A stretch of 64,000 nucleotides of DNA from JAYRSJ01 sp041920215 (GCA_041920215.1 JAYRSJ010000002.1:1-64000); one strand, 5' to 3'; numbered from the stretch's first letter, positions 44,437 to 53,868 are shown. Numbers and translations are program-made. The notes: generated by a model from the sequence alone, not told the origin.

Positions 44437-44440
44437 CGCC

Positions 44441-46216
44441 CTACTCGCTCAGCGCCTGCAGCTGCACCAGGCGCTGGTACAGGCCGCCCTCGATTGCCAT
44501 CAGCTCCGCATGCCGGCCGCGCTCGGCCAGATGGCCGTGATTGAGCACGATGATCTGGTCGGCCTCGCGTATCGTCGAGAGCCGGTGCGCGATCGCCACC
44601 ACCGTGACCTGGCCGTGCAGCGCGCTCAGCGCCTCGCCCACCACCCGTTCGGTCGCGCTGTCGATGCTGGCCGTGGCCTCGTCCAGAAAGAGGATGGTGG
44701 GCCGTCCCGCCAGCGCGCGCGCCATCGCGATCAGCTGCTTCTGGCCGGTGGACACGCGGGCGCCGCCCTCGCCCAGCAGGGTGTCGTAGCCCTGCGGCAG
44801 GCCGGCCAGGAAGTCGTGGATGCGCGCCGCCCGGGCCGCCTCGACGATCTGTTCCAGCGGGATGTCGCGGCCCATCGCGATGTTCTCGCGCGCGCTGGCC
44901 GCTGACAAAAAGGGCTCCTGCGGCACCAGTCCCACCGCCGCGCGGAAGGCCTCGTCGGCCAGGCCCTCCAGCGGCAGGCCGTCGATCTCGATGCGGCCGC
45001 TCTGCGCCCGGTAGAAACGCAAGAGCAGGGACAGCAGCGTGGATTTGCCGCTGCCGGTATGGCCGACGATGCCGACGAAGCTGCCGGCCGGCAGGTCCAG
45101 GTTCAGATCGTGCAGCACCGGCCGAGCCGGGTCGTAGCCGAAGCTGAGATCGTTGATGCGAATATGGCCAGCGCTGATGCGTTGCGGCAGCGCCGGCGGG
45201 GCCACCGGTGTGGCCTGCTGCAGCAGGCTGCGCACCCGGGCAGCCGCGATCATGGCCTGCTGCAGCTGGCCGAATTGCAGCGTGATCTGGATCAGCGGCT
45301 CCACCACGCGGGCGATATAACCGAGGAAGGCATAGAGCAGGCCCACCTCCAGCAACCCCTGGCCCAGGCCGACCTGGCGCTGGCCGAAGCCATAGATCAC
45401 CGTCACCACCAGCAGCACATTCAGCAGATCCAGGGCCGGGCGCAGCAGCCAGGCATTGGCGCTGAGTTCGCGGCGGCGCGCCTGCAGATGCTCGTCATTG
45501 CTGCGGTCGAAGCGGCGGGCGAAGCGCGGGGCGGCACCGGCCGACTGCAGCATCGCCATGCCGGCCATGCTCTCGGCCATCTGGGCATTGATCTCGCTGC
45601 GCAGCTGGCGCGAACGCGCCACCGCGCCCGAGCTGAGGCGCTGGTACAGGGTCACGATCACCAGCATGGCCGGGATCAGCGTCGCGACAATCAGCATCAG
45701 CCGCCAGTCCAGCCAGGCCATCGCGATCAGCGAGCCCAGTACCACGATGCTGGAGTCCAGCATCACGTACAGCACCTGGCGGTAGAGCTGGTTGACCGAC
45801 TCGGTGTCGTTGGTGACCCGACTGACCAACTGGCCGGTGATGGCCTTGTCGAAGAAGGCCATCGGCAGGGCCAGCACATGGGCATAGACCTGCTCGCGCA
45901 GACGCAGCACCGCGCGCCGCGCCACGCCCGCCATGCGGGCCAGCTGGGCATAGCGTATCCAGCTGGCGGCCCAGCCGCTGAGGATCAGCGCCCCCACCAG
46001 GCCGCTCATTGCCGCCAGATCGAACTGGCGCGGCAGCAGATAGTGGTCGATGAAGTACTTGCCGATGATGGGGCCCAGGGCCTCCAGCCCAGCGGCCAGC
46101 AGCAGCCACAGCAGGCCGCGCCACAGCTGCGGGCCTTCGCCCTGCGCCGCCTGCAGCAACAGGCCGAAGGCGGCCCAGGGTTTCTCGTCCTGCTTGGCTT
46201 CGGTCTCAGGCAGCAT
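44441..46216 (-). CDS. MdlB-like half of a heterodimeric ABC exporter
   Basis: 591 residues, fused permease and ATPase. The N-terminal segment LGPIIGKYFIDHYLL resembles MdlB/SmdB. In the ATPase part the Walker A VGHTGSGKST and Walker B FLDE (Glu513 as catalytic base) are canonical, but the signature is VSTGQKQ (Ser489-Thr-Gly-Gln) in place of LSGGQ. Its partner gene just upstream has the opposite pattern, so the pair should form one normal and one degenerate ATP site. The substrate is unknown; multidrug export is known for related MdlAB/SmdAB pairs. It overlaps the partner gene by 11 bases. Confidence 0.88.
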   Translation of the reverse strand: MLPETEAKQDEKPWAAFGLLLQAAQGEGPQLWRGLLWLLLAAGLEALGPIIGKYFIDHYLLPRQFDLAAMSGLVGALILSGWAASWIRYAQLARMAGVARRAVLRLREQVYAHVLALPMAFFDKAITGQLVSRVTNDTESVNQLYRQVLYVMLDSSIVVLGSLIAMAWLDWRLMLIVATLIPAMLVIVTLYQRLSSGAVARSRQLRSEINAQMAESMAGMAMLQSAGAAPRFARRFDRSNDEHLQARRRELSANAWLLRPALDLLNVLLVVTVIYGFGQRQVGLGQGLLEVGLLYAFLGYIARVVEPLIQITLQFGQLQQAMIAAARVRSLLQQATPVAPPALPQRISAGHIRINDLSFGYDPARPVLHDLNLDLPAGSFVGIVGHTGSGKSTLLSLLLRFYRAQSGRIEIDGLPLEGLADEAFRAAVGLVPQEPFLSAASARENIAMGRDIPLEQIVEAARAARIHDFLAGLPQGYDTLLGEGGARVSTGQKQLIAMARALAGRPTILFLDEATASIDSATERVVGEALSALHGQVTVVAIAHRLSTIREADQIIVLNHGHLAERGRHAELMAIEGGLYQRLVQLQALSE

Positions 46217-47972
46217 CGAGGCTGGCCTCCAGTTGTTGGTAGCGCCATTGCGTGGCGTACCAGCCGCCCAGGGCCAGCAGCTGCTCGTGGCGGCCCTGCT
46301 CCGCGATGCGGCCGTTCCTGAGTACGACGATGTGGTCGGCCTCCATCACCGCGCTGAGCCGGTGGCTGACGATCAGCGCGCTGCGCTCGGGGTGGGCCAG
46401 GCGCAGCTCGCGCAGATGGCCGAGGATCTCGGCCTCGGTGCCGGTGTCCACCGCCGACAGCGCGTCGTCCAGCAGCAGCACCGGCGCATCGGCCAGCAGG
46501 GCCCGGGCGATCGCCACCCGCTGGCGCTGGCCACCCGAGAGGGCGACGCCGCGCTCGCCGACCTCGCAGCCATAGCCGCCGGGCAGGCGCAGGATGTCCT
46601 CGTGCACCGCCGCCAGCCGGGCCACCGCCTCGATCTCGGCGGCACTGGCCTCAGGCCGCGCCAGCGCGATGTTCTCGGCAATGCTGGCCGAGAACAGAAA
46701 GGGCTCCTGCGGCACCCAGGCCAGGTGCCGGCGCAGCGCCGCCAGCGGATAGGCGCTCAGGTCCAGATCGTCCAGGCGCAGCGTCCCGGCATCCGGCTCG
46801 AACTGGCGCAGCAGCAGGCGCAGCAGGCTGGTCTTGCCGGCGCCGGTGGGGCCCACCAGGCCCAGGGTCTGGCCGGGCGGCAGACGCAGGCTGATCTGCT
46901 GCAGCGCCGGCGTCGGGGCCGGCGCGTCGGCGTCGCCGGGATAGCGGAAACCGAGGTTCTCGACCACCAGCGTTGCGGCCGTCGGCAGCGGCTGGCGGCC
47001 GCTATCGTCCAGGGTCAGCGGCGCCTCCAGCACCGGCTGCAGCCGGTCCCAGGCGGCCCGGCCGCGCTCCAGCAGCGAGAGCACCCAGCCGGCGGCGAAC
47101 ATCGGCCAGATCAGCTGGCCCAGGTACATGGTGAAGGCAGTCAGCTGGCCGATGCTGAGCTCGTTGCGCGCCACCAGCCAGCCGCCCAGGCCCAGGGCGA
47201 TTGCGGTGGCGGCGGTCAGCGTCATGCCCACCGCAGGCTCGTAGGCCGCCTCCCAGCGCTGGGCGCGGTAGCTGGCCTCGCCGGCATGGTCGGCCAGCGC
47301 ATGGAACTGCCGGCCGCTGAGCGCGCTCATGCCCAGCGCACGCAGCGTGCGCACGCCTGCCAGGCCCTGCTGGGCATGCTGGTTGAGCAGCGAGAAGCGG
47401 TCCAGCGAGGCGCGCCAGGCGAGATGCACCTGGTTGGAGATATGCCAGAAGGCCAGCGCCATCAGAGGAAAAGGCAGGAGCGCGGCCAGGCCCAGGCGCC
47501 AATCGATGCCCAGGGTCATCATGCCGAGCACCAGGATCAGCGTCAGGCTGCCGTCGAAGGCCGCCAGCAGCGCCTCGCCGGCCGCCATCTCGACGGCGTC
47601 CACATCGTTGGTGGCCAGGGCCATCAGATCGCCGCTGCGCTTGGCCTGGAAGAAGCGCGGCCCCTGCAGGGTCAGGTGTTGATAGAGTCGGCTGCGCAGC
47701 TGCCGGCCGAGCCGGTAGGCCGCACCGAACAGCGCGATGCGCCAGCCGACCCGGAACAGATAGATCAGACCACCCGCCAGCACCAGCCAGCCCAGCTCCT
47801 GCAGCAGGGCACCGCCCTGCAGGCGGCCGGCCACCAGGCCGTCGACCACCGCGCCCACCTGACGGGGAATCCAGACGGTCAGCAGCGCGATGGCGGCCAG
47901 CATCGCGGCCGAGGCGGCATAGGCGGGCCAGTGCCGGCGCACAAAGCCGGCAATCATCTGAGACAGGGTCAT
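46206..47972 (-). CDS. MdlA-like half of a heterodimeric ABC exporter
   Basis: 588 residues from ATG 47972 (MTLSQM); an upstream ATG at 47999 would add nine residues but has no ribosome site. Transmembrane part (about 15-310) with WIPRQVGAVVDG, then the ATPase: Walker A VGPTGAGKTS (Lys380), a canonical LSGGQRQR signature, and Walker B LLLDD with Asp502 followed by Asp503 where the catalytic Glu normally stands. This is the degenerate Walker B half, complementary to the degenerate signature of its partner. Divergent from the unrecognised alanine-rich gene. Confidence 0.88.
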   Translation of the reverse strand: MTLSQMIAGFVRRHWPAYAASAAMLAAIALLTVWIPRQVGAVVDGLVAGRLQGGALLQELGWLVLAGGLIYLFRVGWRIALFGAAYRLGRQLRSRLYQHLTLQGPRFFQAKRSGDLMALATNDVDAVEMAAGEALLAAFDGSLTLILVLGMMTLGIDWRLGLAALLPFPLMALAFWHISNQVHLAWRASLDRFSLLNQHAQQGLAGVRTLRALGMSALSGRQFHALADHAGEASYRAQRWEAAYEPAVGMTLTAATAIALGLGGWLVARNELSIGQLTAFTMYLGQLIWPMFAAGWVLSLLERGRAAWDRLQPVLEAPLTLDDSGRQPLPTAATLVVENLGFRYPGDADAPAPTPALQQISLRLPPGQTLGLVGPTGAGKTSLLRLLLRQFEPDAGTLRLDDLDLSAYPLAALRRHLAWVPQEPFLFSASIAENIALARPEASAAEIEAVARLAAVHEDILRLPGGYGCEVGERGVALSGGQRQRVAIARALLADAPVLLLDDALSAVDTGTEAEILGHLRELRLAHPERSALIVSHRLSAVMEADHIVVLRNGRIAEQGRHEQLLALGGWYATQWRYQQLEASLDAA

Positions 47973-48044
47973 GGTCGAGGGATGGCGAGGGCAGGGCATT
48001 GTGCCAACAATGCGCGGGCCGGAAGATCAGACGGGAGATCGGGG

Positions 48045-48905
48045 ATGGGCATGGATGCGATGACGAACTGGGTCAACGAGGCGCAGCAGATCCACAGCGA
48101 GCGGCTGGCCGAGGCCAGGGCCTTGCTGCTGGACAAGGCCTTGCCGCTGGCCGCTGCCGCCGAGCCGGCGGCCCAGGCCTTGCTGGCGCGGGTGGCCGAG
48201 CATGTGCTGCTGGGCCACCAGGCCGATGCCGCGGCGCTGGAGGGCCTGCTGGCCCGGCTGCCGGCGGCCTGTGCCGGCCGCGGCCGGGCCGCCATCGCAC
48301 TGGCCGAGGGGCGCCAGCCCGATTGGCAAGACCTGGCCCCGGCCGAGCGCATCCGGGCCCATGGCAGTGCGGTGCTGGCGCTGAGCCGGCGCCGCGACTT
48401 CGCCGCGATGCAGGGCCTGATCGACGCGATGGCGGCGCTGGCCCAGGGCGCCGGGTTGCCGGCGCGCCAGGCCCTGGCGGCCCAGGCCAACAATATCGCT
48501 GCCGATCTGCGCGCCGAGCACCGGCGCGGCGATGCGCCCCATGCGGCGCTGATGCTGGGCTGCGCCCGGCTGGCGCGCAGCGCCTGGGCCGAGGCCGGCG
48601 GCTGGCTGGAGACCGAGCGCGCCGACTGGCAGCTGGCCATGTGCGCGGCCGCCGCTGGCGATGGCGCCCTGGCCCTGACTGCCGCCGAGGCCTGCCTGGC
48701 GCGCTGCCAGGCGGAGGGAGCCGATGCCTTCGAGCATTTCTTCGCCTACGAGGCGCTGGCCTGGGCCCAGCTGGCCAGCGGCCGGCCGGAGGCGGCCCGC
48801 AGCGCCCGCGCGCAGATGGATCTGGCCGCGCTGGCCGGCGAGGATCGTGCCTATGGGCGCGACTGCCTGGCGGCGCTGGATCAGGCCCTGGGGGCGCCGG
48901 CCTGA
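48045..48905 (+). CDS. Unrecognised alanine-rich helical protein
   Basis: 286 residues from ATG 48045, which has GGGAG about 8 bases upstream; two more in-frame ATG codons follow within 18 bases. The protein is almost all helix, rich in Ala, Leu, Arg and Glu, with repeating pairs of helices that suggest a TPR-like or solenoid fold (for example ALMLGCARLARSAWAEAGGW and ALTAAEACLARCQAEG). No signal peptide, no known catalytic motif. It is divergent from the MdlAB pair, and its 3' end overlaps the convergent symporter gene by 25 bases. Function unknown. Confidence 0.7.
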   Translation: MGMDAMTNWVNEAQQIHSERLAEARALLLDKALPLAAAAEPAAQALLARVAEHVLLGHQADAAALEGLLARLPAACAGRGRAAIALAEGRQPDWQDLAPAERIRAHGSAVLALSRRRDFAAMQGLIDAMAALAQGAGLPARQALAAQANNIAADLRAEHRRGDAPHAALMLGCARLARSAWAEAGGWLETERADWQLAMCAAAAGDGALALTAAEACLARCQAEGADAFEHFFAYEALAWAQLASGRPEAARSARAQMDLAALAGEDRAYGRDCLAALDQALGAPA

Positions 48906-50344
48906 GCCGGGCGCGAGATCAGCCACAGGCCGGCGAAGGTCAGCGCGCCGTTGAGCAGCAGGATCTCCAGCCCCAGCCGGTAGCTGCCCAGCAGCAGATG
49001 CTGCTGCTGCTCCAGCAGCCAGCACAGCAGCGGCGCGGCGATGGCCACCGGCGCGACCCAGCGTCCGCGCGGCAGACGCCGGCTCAGCAGGCCGAAGCCG
49101 AACAGGCCCAGCAGCGGCCCGTAGGTATAGGCGGCCAGCTTCAGGATCAGGCCGATCATGCTGGGGTCGTCCAGCCAGCGGAACAGCAGCACCAGCAGCA
49201 GGAACAGCAAGGCAAAGCCCAGGTGAACATAGCGGCGTATGCGCATCTGGCGGCGCGCATCCCAGTCGGGGCGGCGCTGCAGGTCCAGGATGTCGATGCA
49301 GAAGCTGGCGGTCAAGGCGGTGATGGCGCCATCGGCGCTGGGGAACAGCGCCGAGATCAGGGCCAGCACGAAGACCAGCTGCACCCAGGCCGGCATATGC
49401 TGCAGCACCACCGCCGGGAAGAGCGCATCGCCGCGCTCGCCCATGCCGGCTTGCTGGGCGAACAGCTGCAGCAGGCCGCCTAGGAAGAGAAAGAGCAGCA
49501 CCACGCCCAGCATCACCACGCTCAGCAGCAGCATGTTCTTCTGCGAATCGGCGAGCCGGCGCACCGAGATGTTCTTCTGCATCATCTCCTGATCCATACC
49601 GGTCATCGCGATCGCGATGAAGGCGCCGGCCAGCAGCTGCTTGGCCCAGAACTGCGGGCTGTCGGCGTCGTGCACGAAGACCTGCGACAGACCGGCCCTC
49701 TCCAGGCTGACCAGGCTTTGCGGCAGCGTCAGCTCCAGCGCCTGCAGCAGGTAGGCGATGCAGACCACGAGCCCGATCAGCATGCCGCTGGTCTGCAGCG
49801 TGTCGGTCCAGACAATGGTCTTGACCCCGCCCTCCAGCGTGTAGAGCAGCACCATCAGCAGCACCACCGCGGCGCTCAGCCAGAAGGGCAGGCCCATGCG
49901 CTCGAGGATGCTGTCCTGCAGCACCCGCACCACCAGATAGAGCCGGGCGGTGGCGCCCAGCGTGCGCGAGAGGATGAAAAAGCCCGCGCCGGTGCGGTAG
50001 CTGGCCATGCCCAGGCGCTGGCGCAGATAGTCGTAGATCGAGGTCAGGCGCAGCCGGTAGTACAGCGGCAGCAGTACCAGCGCGATCACCGCATAGCCGA
50101 TCAGCTGGCCCAGCGCGATCTGCAGATAGGCAAAGCCCTGGCCGCCGACCGCGCCCGGCACGCTGATGAAGGTGACACCGGACAGCGAGGTGCCGATCAT
50201 GCCGAAGGCCACCAGCAGCCAGTGGCTGTTGCGGTTGCCGATGAAGAAGCTCTCGTTGTCGGCCCGGCGCGAACTCAGCCAGGCGACCAGCAACAGCAGG
50301 GCGAAATAGGCCAGGACAAAGCCCAGCAGCAGGGTGGGAGACAT
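48881..50344 (-). CDS. Sodium:solute symporter family transporter
   Basis: 487 residues from ATG 50344 with about 13 predicted helices. The SSS fold is shown by GVTFISVPGAVGG near residue 56, YDYLRQRLG, FFILSRTLGATARLYLV and the sodium-site region with DGAITALTASFCIDIL. These proteins import sugars, amino acids, pantothenate, proline or similar compounds with sodium; the substrate is not deducible. It has no adjacent catabolic gene. The upstream open frame lacks family features and is not included. Confidence 0.88.
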   Translation of the reverse strand: MSPTLLLGFVLAYFALLLLVAWLSSRRADNESFFIGNRNSHWLLVAFGMIGTSLSGVTFISVPGAVGGQGFAYLQIALGQLIGYAVIALVLLPLYYRLRLTSIYDYLRQRLGMASYRTGAGFFILSRTLGATARLYLVVRVLQDSILERMGLPFWLSAAVVLLMVLLYTLEGGVKTIVWTDTLQTSGMLIGLVVCIAYLLQALELTLPQSLVSLERAGLSQVFVHDADSPQFWAKQLLAGAFIAIAMTGMDQEMMQKNISVRRLADSQKNMLLLSVVMLGVVLLFLFLGGLLQLFAQQAGMGERGDALFPAVVLQHMPAWVQLVFVLALISALFPSADGAITALTASFCIDILDLQRRPDWDARRQMRIRRYVHLGFALLFLLLVLLFRWLDDPSMIGLILKLAAYTYGPLLGLFGFGLLSRRLPRGRWVAPVAIAAPLLCWLLEQQQHLLLGSYRLGLEILLLNGALTFAGLWLISRPAQAGAPRA

Positions 50345-50718
50345 CGTGCGATTGTCCGGAGCGGCACGGCCGGCGGGCATTCCTATGCGGCGCCCGGCAA
50401 TAACCGCGGCGCGCGCTTGCCTAGGGTATCTACCAGCTGTCTCAAACTGGCGCGCCACCGGCGAGCGGATGGGCGCCAAGGCCCGGAAACCGGCATGGCA
50501 AGACCAGGCTGCAGCGCGCCCCGCACCGTTTTCGTCCGCTGCCGAACCAGGCTTGTGCATGCGTTTGCCGGCGCCCGAATCCGGTCCTGGTAAATACCCG
50601 GGTGCCGCCCGTTGCGCAAAGCGTCTGGGGTTTTCCAGCCCCTTGTTCGCGGTGTCTCAAACTGTCATCAAATGCCGCTAGCATCGGCGCCGATCAGCCT
50701 GCCAATGCGTGCGAAATA

Positions 50719-50738
50719 GATGCCAAACGTTTGGCATC
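50719..50738. promoter_or_regulatory. Perfect 20-bp palindrome, LacI-type operator candidate
   Basis: GATGCCAAACGTTTGGCATC is fully self-complementary. The core CAAACGTTTG with a central CG is the pattern used by LacI/GalR-family regulators such as PurR. It lies 74 bases before the nuclease ATG, where it can repress or activate transcription. Confidence 0.6.
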
Positions 50739-50747
50739 GACGCGGCA
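50731..50747 (+). promoter_or_regulatory. Sigma-54-like site before the nuclease gene (weak)
   Basis: TTGGCATCGACGCGGCA has GG and GC at the exact -24/-12 spacing, with TTGGCA as a good -24 half but no TT before the -12 GC. It overlaps the right half of the palindrome. Confidence 0.25.
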
Positions 50748-50811
50748 GCGCCAGATGAATGCACGAACCAGGGCCGGCAGCGGCCTGTCCATATCTAGCG
50801 GGGTCCCCACC

Positions 50812-53800
50812 ATGTCCTTGAAGCTCAAACCCCTGGCCGGCCTGCTGGCCGCGCTATTTGCCGCGCCCGCGGTATTGGCATCCAGCAATGGTCTGGTAAT
50901 CAGCCAGGTTTATGGCGGTGGCGGCAATACCGGTGCACCGCTGAAGAATGACTTCATCGAGGTATTCAACGCCGGCAGCAGCAGCCAAAGCCTGGCCGGT
51001 TGGTCGGTTCAATATGCCAGCGCCAGCGGCACCAGCTGGCAAATCACCGCCCTGCCCGGTATCAGCCTGACGCCGGGGCAGTATCTGCTGGTCCAGCAGG
51101 CGGCCGGTGCCGGCAGCCAGCCGGGTCTGCCGACCCCGGATGTGGTGGGCACGATCGCGATGTCCGGCACGGCCGGCAAGGTGGCCCTGGTGTCCAGCAC
51201 CACCGCGCTCAGCGGCAGCCAGCCGCAGCGTGCCGATCTGGTCGATCTGGTCGGCTTCGGTGGCGCCAATGGCAGCGAGACCGCGCCCACGCCCCTGCTC
51301 AGCAACAGCACGGCGGCGCTGCGCAAGACGGCCGGCTGTGTGGACAGCGACAACAACAGCGCCGACTTCGAGGTCGGCGCGCCGGCGCCGCGCAACAGCA
51401 GCGCGCCGCTGAACGTCTGCGGCGGCGGCGGGGTGCCGGTGGACGCCCCCATCGTGCCCAGCTGCCCCAACGCCTCGGCCGCCGCGGGCACGGGCCTGAG
51501 CTTCGTCGTCAGCGCCAGCGACGCCGACAGCATCGTCAACGCCGCCAGCGCCCAGGGGGCCTGGGCCGCCGGCATCACGCTGGGGGCCTTCAGCCCGGCG
51601 CCCGCTGAAGGGCGCAGCGCCAGCCAGACCATCGAGGTATCGGCCGGCCTGGCCGCGGGCAGCTATTCCTTGAGCCTGCTGTGGAGCAATGACGAGGCCC
51701 AGAGCGCCAGCTGCAGCTTCACGCTGAACGTCAGCGGGCAGGTCGGCATTCCCGGCATCCAGGGCAGCGGCAGCCAGAGCCCGCTGAAGGACCAGACGGT
51801 CACGACCCAGGGCGTGGTCACCCACGTGGTCGCGACCGGCTTCTATCTGCAGGACAAGCTGGGCGATGGCGACGCCGCCACCTCGGACGGCCTCTTCGTC
51901 TACACCGGCACGCTGCCGACGGTGCAGCCGGGGCAGGAGATCCGTCTGTCGGGCAAGGTCAGCGAGTTTGTCGCCGGCGCCAGCAGCCCCCAGGCGCAGG
52001 CCCATCCCATCACCCAGCTGATCAATCCCAGCGGCATCACCGTGCTGGGCAGCGGCTATGCGATCCCACCCACCGAGGTCGATCTGGTCACGCTGCCGGC
52101 TGGCGGCCTGGAGGCCTACGAGGGCATGCTGGTGACGCTACGCGGCCCGCTGATGGTGCAGCAGAACTACTTCCTGGGCCGCTATGGCCAGCTGACGCTG
52201 GCGGCCGGCGGGCGCCTGCTGCAGCCCACCAATATCCTGCGTCCGGGCGCCGAGGCCCAGGCCCTGGCGGCCGAGAACCTGCGCCGCAGCATCCTGCTGG
52301 ACGACAACCAGACCAGCCAGAACCCCAATCCGCCGCCCTATCTGGGCGAGGATCAGACGGTGCGCGCCGGCGATACCGCCGAGGCGCTGACCGGGGTGAT
52401 CGATTTCGGCCTGGCCACCAGCTCGGCCGCCGGTGCCGCCATGTACAAGCTGCAGCCGGTGGGCCCGGTGAGCTTCGCGCGCAGCAATCCGCGCGCGCAG
52501 ACGCCGCCCGCGCTGGGCGGCAATCTGCGGGTGGGCAGCGCCAATGTGCTGAACTACTTCACCACCTTCACCAATGGCCAGACCGTGTTCGGCCAGAGCG
52601 GTCAGGGCTGCAGCGTGGGCGGCAGCAGCTCGGCCAGCAACTGCCGTGGCGCCAACAATCTGAACGAGTTCCAGCGCCAGCATGCCAAGATCGTGGCCAG
52701 CCTGGTCAATCTGAATGCCGATGTGCTGGGCCTGATGGAGATCCAGAACAACGGCAATACGGCGCTGAACTATCTCGTTAGCGAACTGAACGCGGTGCTG
52801 GGTGGCAACACCTATGCGGCTGTGCCGATGCCGGCCCAGGGCACGGGCAGCGACGCGATCCGGGTCGCGATGATCTACAAGCCGGCCAAGCTGAGCCTGG
52901 TCGGGGCCTCGATCAGCGATACCGATCCTGTCAACAGCCGGCCCACCTTCGCCCAGGGCTTCGCGATGGCCAATGGCGAGCGCTTCGCGGTGCTGGTCAA
53001 CCATCTGAAGAGCAAGGGCAGCTGCCCCGGCGGCGGCGGTGCCGATGCCGACCAGGGCGACGGCCAGGGCTGCTGGAATGCCAAGCGGGTGGCGCAGGCC
53101 GAGCGACTGCGCAGCTTCGTCGGCCAGGTGCAAGCCCTGGTGGGCAGCCCCGACGTGGTGCTGCTGGGCGACTTCAACGCCCATGGCCAGGAGGACCCGA
53201 TCCATGCGCTGACCCAGGACAGCTTTGTGATCGACCAGCTGGCTCGCTTCGACCCGGCCGACTACTCCTATGTGTTCGACGCCTGGGCCGGCCGCCTGGA
53301 CCATGGTCTGGCAACGGCCTCGCTGACGCCCAAGATCGTCGCTGCCGCCACCTGGCATATCAATGCCGACGAGCCGCTGCTGCTGGACTACAACACCGAG
53401 AACAAGCCGGTGGACTACTACACGCCCACGCCCTTCAAGAGCTCGGACCACGACCCGCTGCTGCTGGGCCTGCAGCTGCTGAAGGCCGTCAACGGCACGA
53501 GCGGCCGCGACACCCTGGTCGGCACGGCCGGCGACGACCTGATCTACGGCGGCTTCGGCGCCGACAGCCTCAGCGGCGGCGCCGGTGCCGACCAGTTCGT
53601 CTACAAGAGCCTGCTCGACGCCGGCGATCTGATCAACGATTTCGTGCCCGGCCAGGATCTGCTGGTGCTGAGCGAGCTGCTGCAGGGCCTGGGCATTGCC
53701 AGCGCCGATCCGCTGGCCAGCGGCCATATCGGCTGCACCAGCTCGCTGGGCACGGCCCAGATCCGCATCGATACCGACGGCAGCGCCGGGCCGGCCAAGC

Positions 53801-53868
53801 CGCGCGCCCTGGTGCAGCTGAAGAACGTCAGCTGCGCCGCGCTGGGTGCGAGCAGCTTCCGCTTCTGA
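50812..53868 (+). CDS. ExeM/NucH-type extracellular endonuclease with RTX-like tail
   Basis: 1018 residues from ATG 50812. Signal peptide (about 1-23, ending VLAS), a lamin-tail-like domain (about 25-175, starting LVISQVYGGGGNTGAPLKNDFIEVFN), an OB-like region (about 310-430), and an endonuclease/exonuclease/phosphatase domain (about 570-895) with NVLNYF, LMEIQNNG, the catalytic GDFNAH (near 785) and final SSDHDP. After it comes a short RTX calcium-binding block (GTAGDDLIYGGFGADSLSGGAGAD, about 903-926 in two parts). It degrades extracellular DNA, perhaps for nutrients or biofilm control. The PEP-CTERM gene follows 29 bases later. Confidence 0.9.
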   Translation: MSLKLKPLAGLLAALFAAPAVLASSNGLVISQVYGGGGNTGAPLKNDFIEVFNAGSSSQSLAGWSVQYASASGTSWQITALPGISLTPGQYLLVQQAAGAGSQPGLPTPDVVGTIAMSGTAGKVALVSSTTALSGSQPQRADLVDLVGFGGANGSETAPTPLLSNSTAALRKTAGCVDSDNNSADFEVGAPAPRNSSAPLNVCGGGGVPVDAPIVPSCPNASAAAGTGLSFVVSASDADSIVNAASAQGAWAAGITLGAFSPAPAEGRSASQTIEVSAGLAAGSYSLSLLWSNDEAQSASCSFTLNVSGQVGIPGIQGSGSQSPLKDQTVTTQGVVTHVVATGFYLQDKLGDGDAATSDGLFVYTGTLPTVQPGQEIRLSGKVSEFVAGASSPQAQAHPITQLINPSGITVLGSGYAIPPTEVDLVTLPAGGLEAYEGMLVTLRGPLMVQQNYFLGRYGQLTLAAGGRLLQPTNILRPGAEAQALAAENLRRSILLDDNQTSQNPNPPPYLGEDQTVRAGDTAEALTGVIDFGLATSSAAGAAMYKLQPVGPVSFARSNPRAQTPPALGGNLRVGSANVLNYFTTFTNGQTVFGQSGQGCSVGGSSSASNCRGANNLNEFQRQHAKIVASLVNLNADVLGLMEIQNNGNTALNYLVSELNAVLGGNTYAAVPMPAQGTGSDAIRVAMIYKPAKLSLVGASISDTDPVNSRPTFAQGFAMANGERFAVLVNHLKSKGSCPGGGGADADQGDGQGCWNAKRVAQAERLRSFVGQVQALVGSPDVVLLGDFNAHGQEDPIHALTQDSFVIDQLARFDPADYSYVFDAWAGRLDHGLATASLTPKIVAAATWHINADEPLLLDYNTENKPVDYYTPTPFKSSDHDPLLLGLQLLKAVNGTSGRDTLVGTAGDDLIYGGFGADSLSGGAGADQFVYKSLLDAGDLINDFVPGQDLLVLSELLQGLGIASADPLASGHIGCTSSLGTAQIRIDTDGSAGPAKPRALVQLKNVSCAALGASSFRF

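Larger units (their letters stand above)
50345..50811. other. 467-bp intergenic region before the nuclease gene
   Basis: No gene is supported here; short open frames have shadow-like composition. It holds two copies of TGTCTCAAACTG (50438-50449 and 50653-50664), the perfect palindrome at 50719-50738, a sigma-54-like stretch at 50731-50747, and a TAGCAT (50679-50684) that may be a -10 box. This much regulatory DNA is unusual for the window. Confidence 0.6.

Noticed and set aside
46050..48905. Very long plus-strand open frame of 951 codons
   Set aside because: Most of it is the antisense of the MdlAB-like genes and has shadow composition. Only the part from 48045 has a ribosome site and its own coding character.
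50653..50677. Pho box before the nuclease gene
   Set aside because: The repeat period is 10, not 11, and the second half fits poorly. Only the direct repeat is reported.
50334..50681. 115-codon frame in the region before the nuclease gene
   Set aside because: No family resemblance, no ribosome site, unusual composition; the region is better explained as regulatory DNA.
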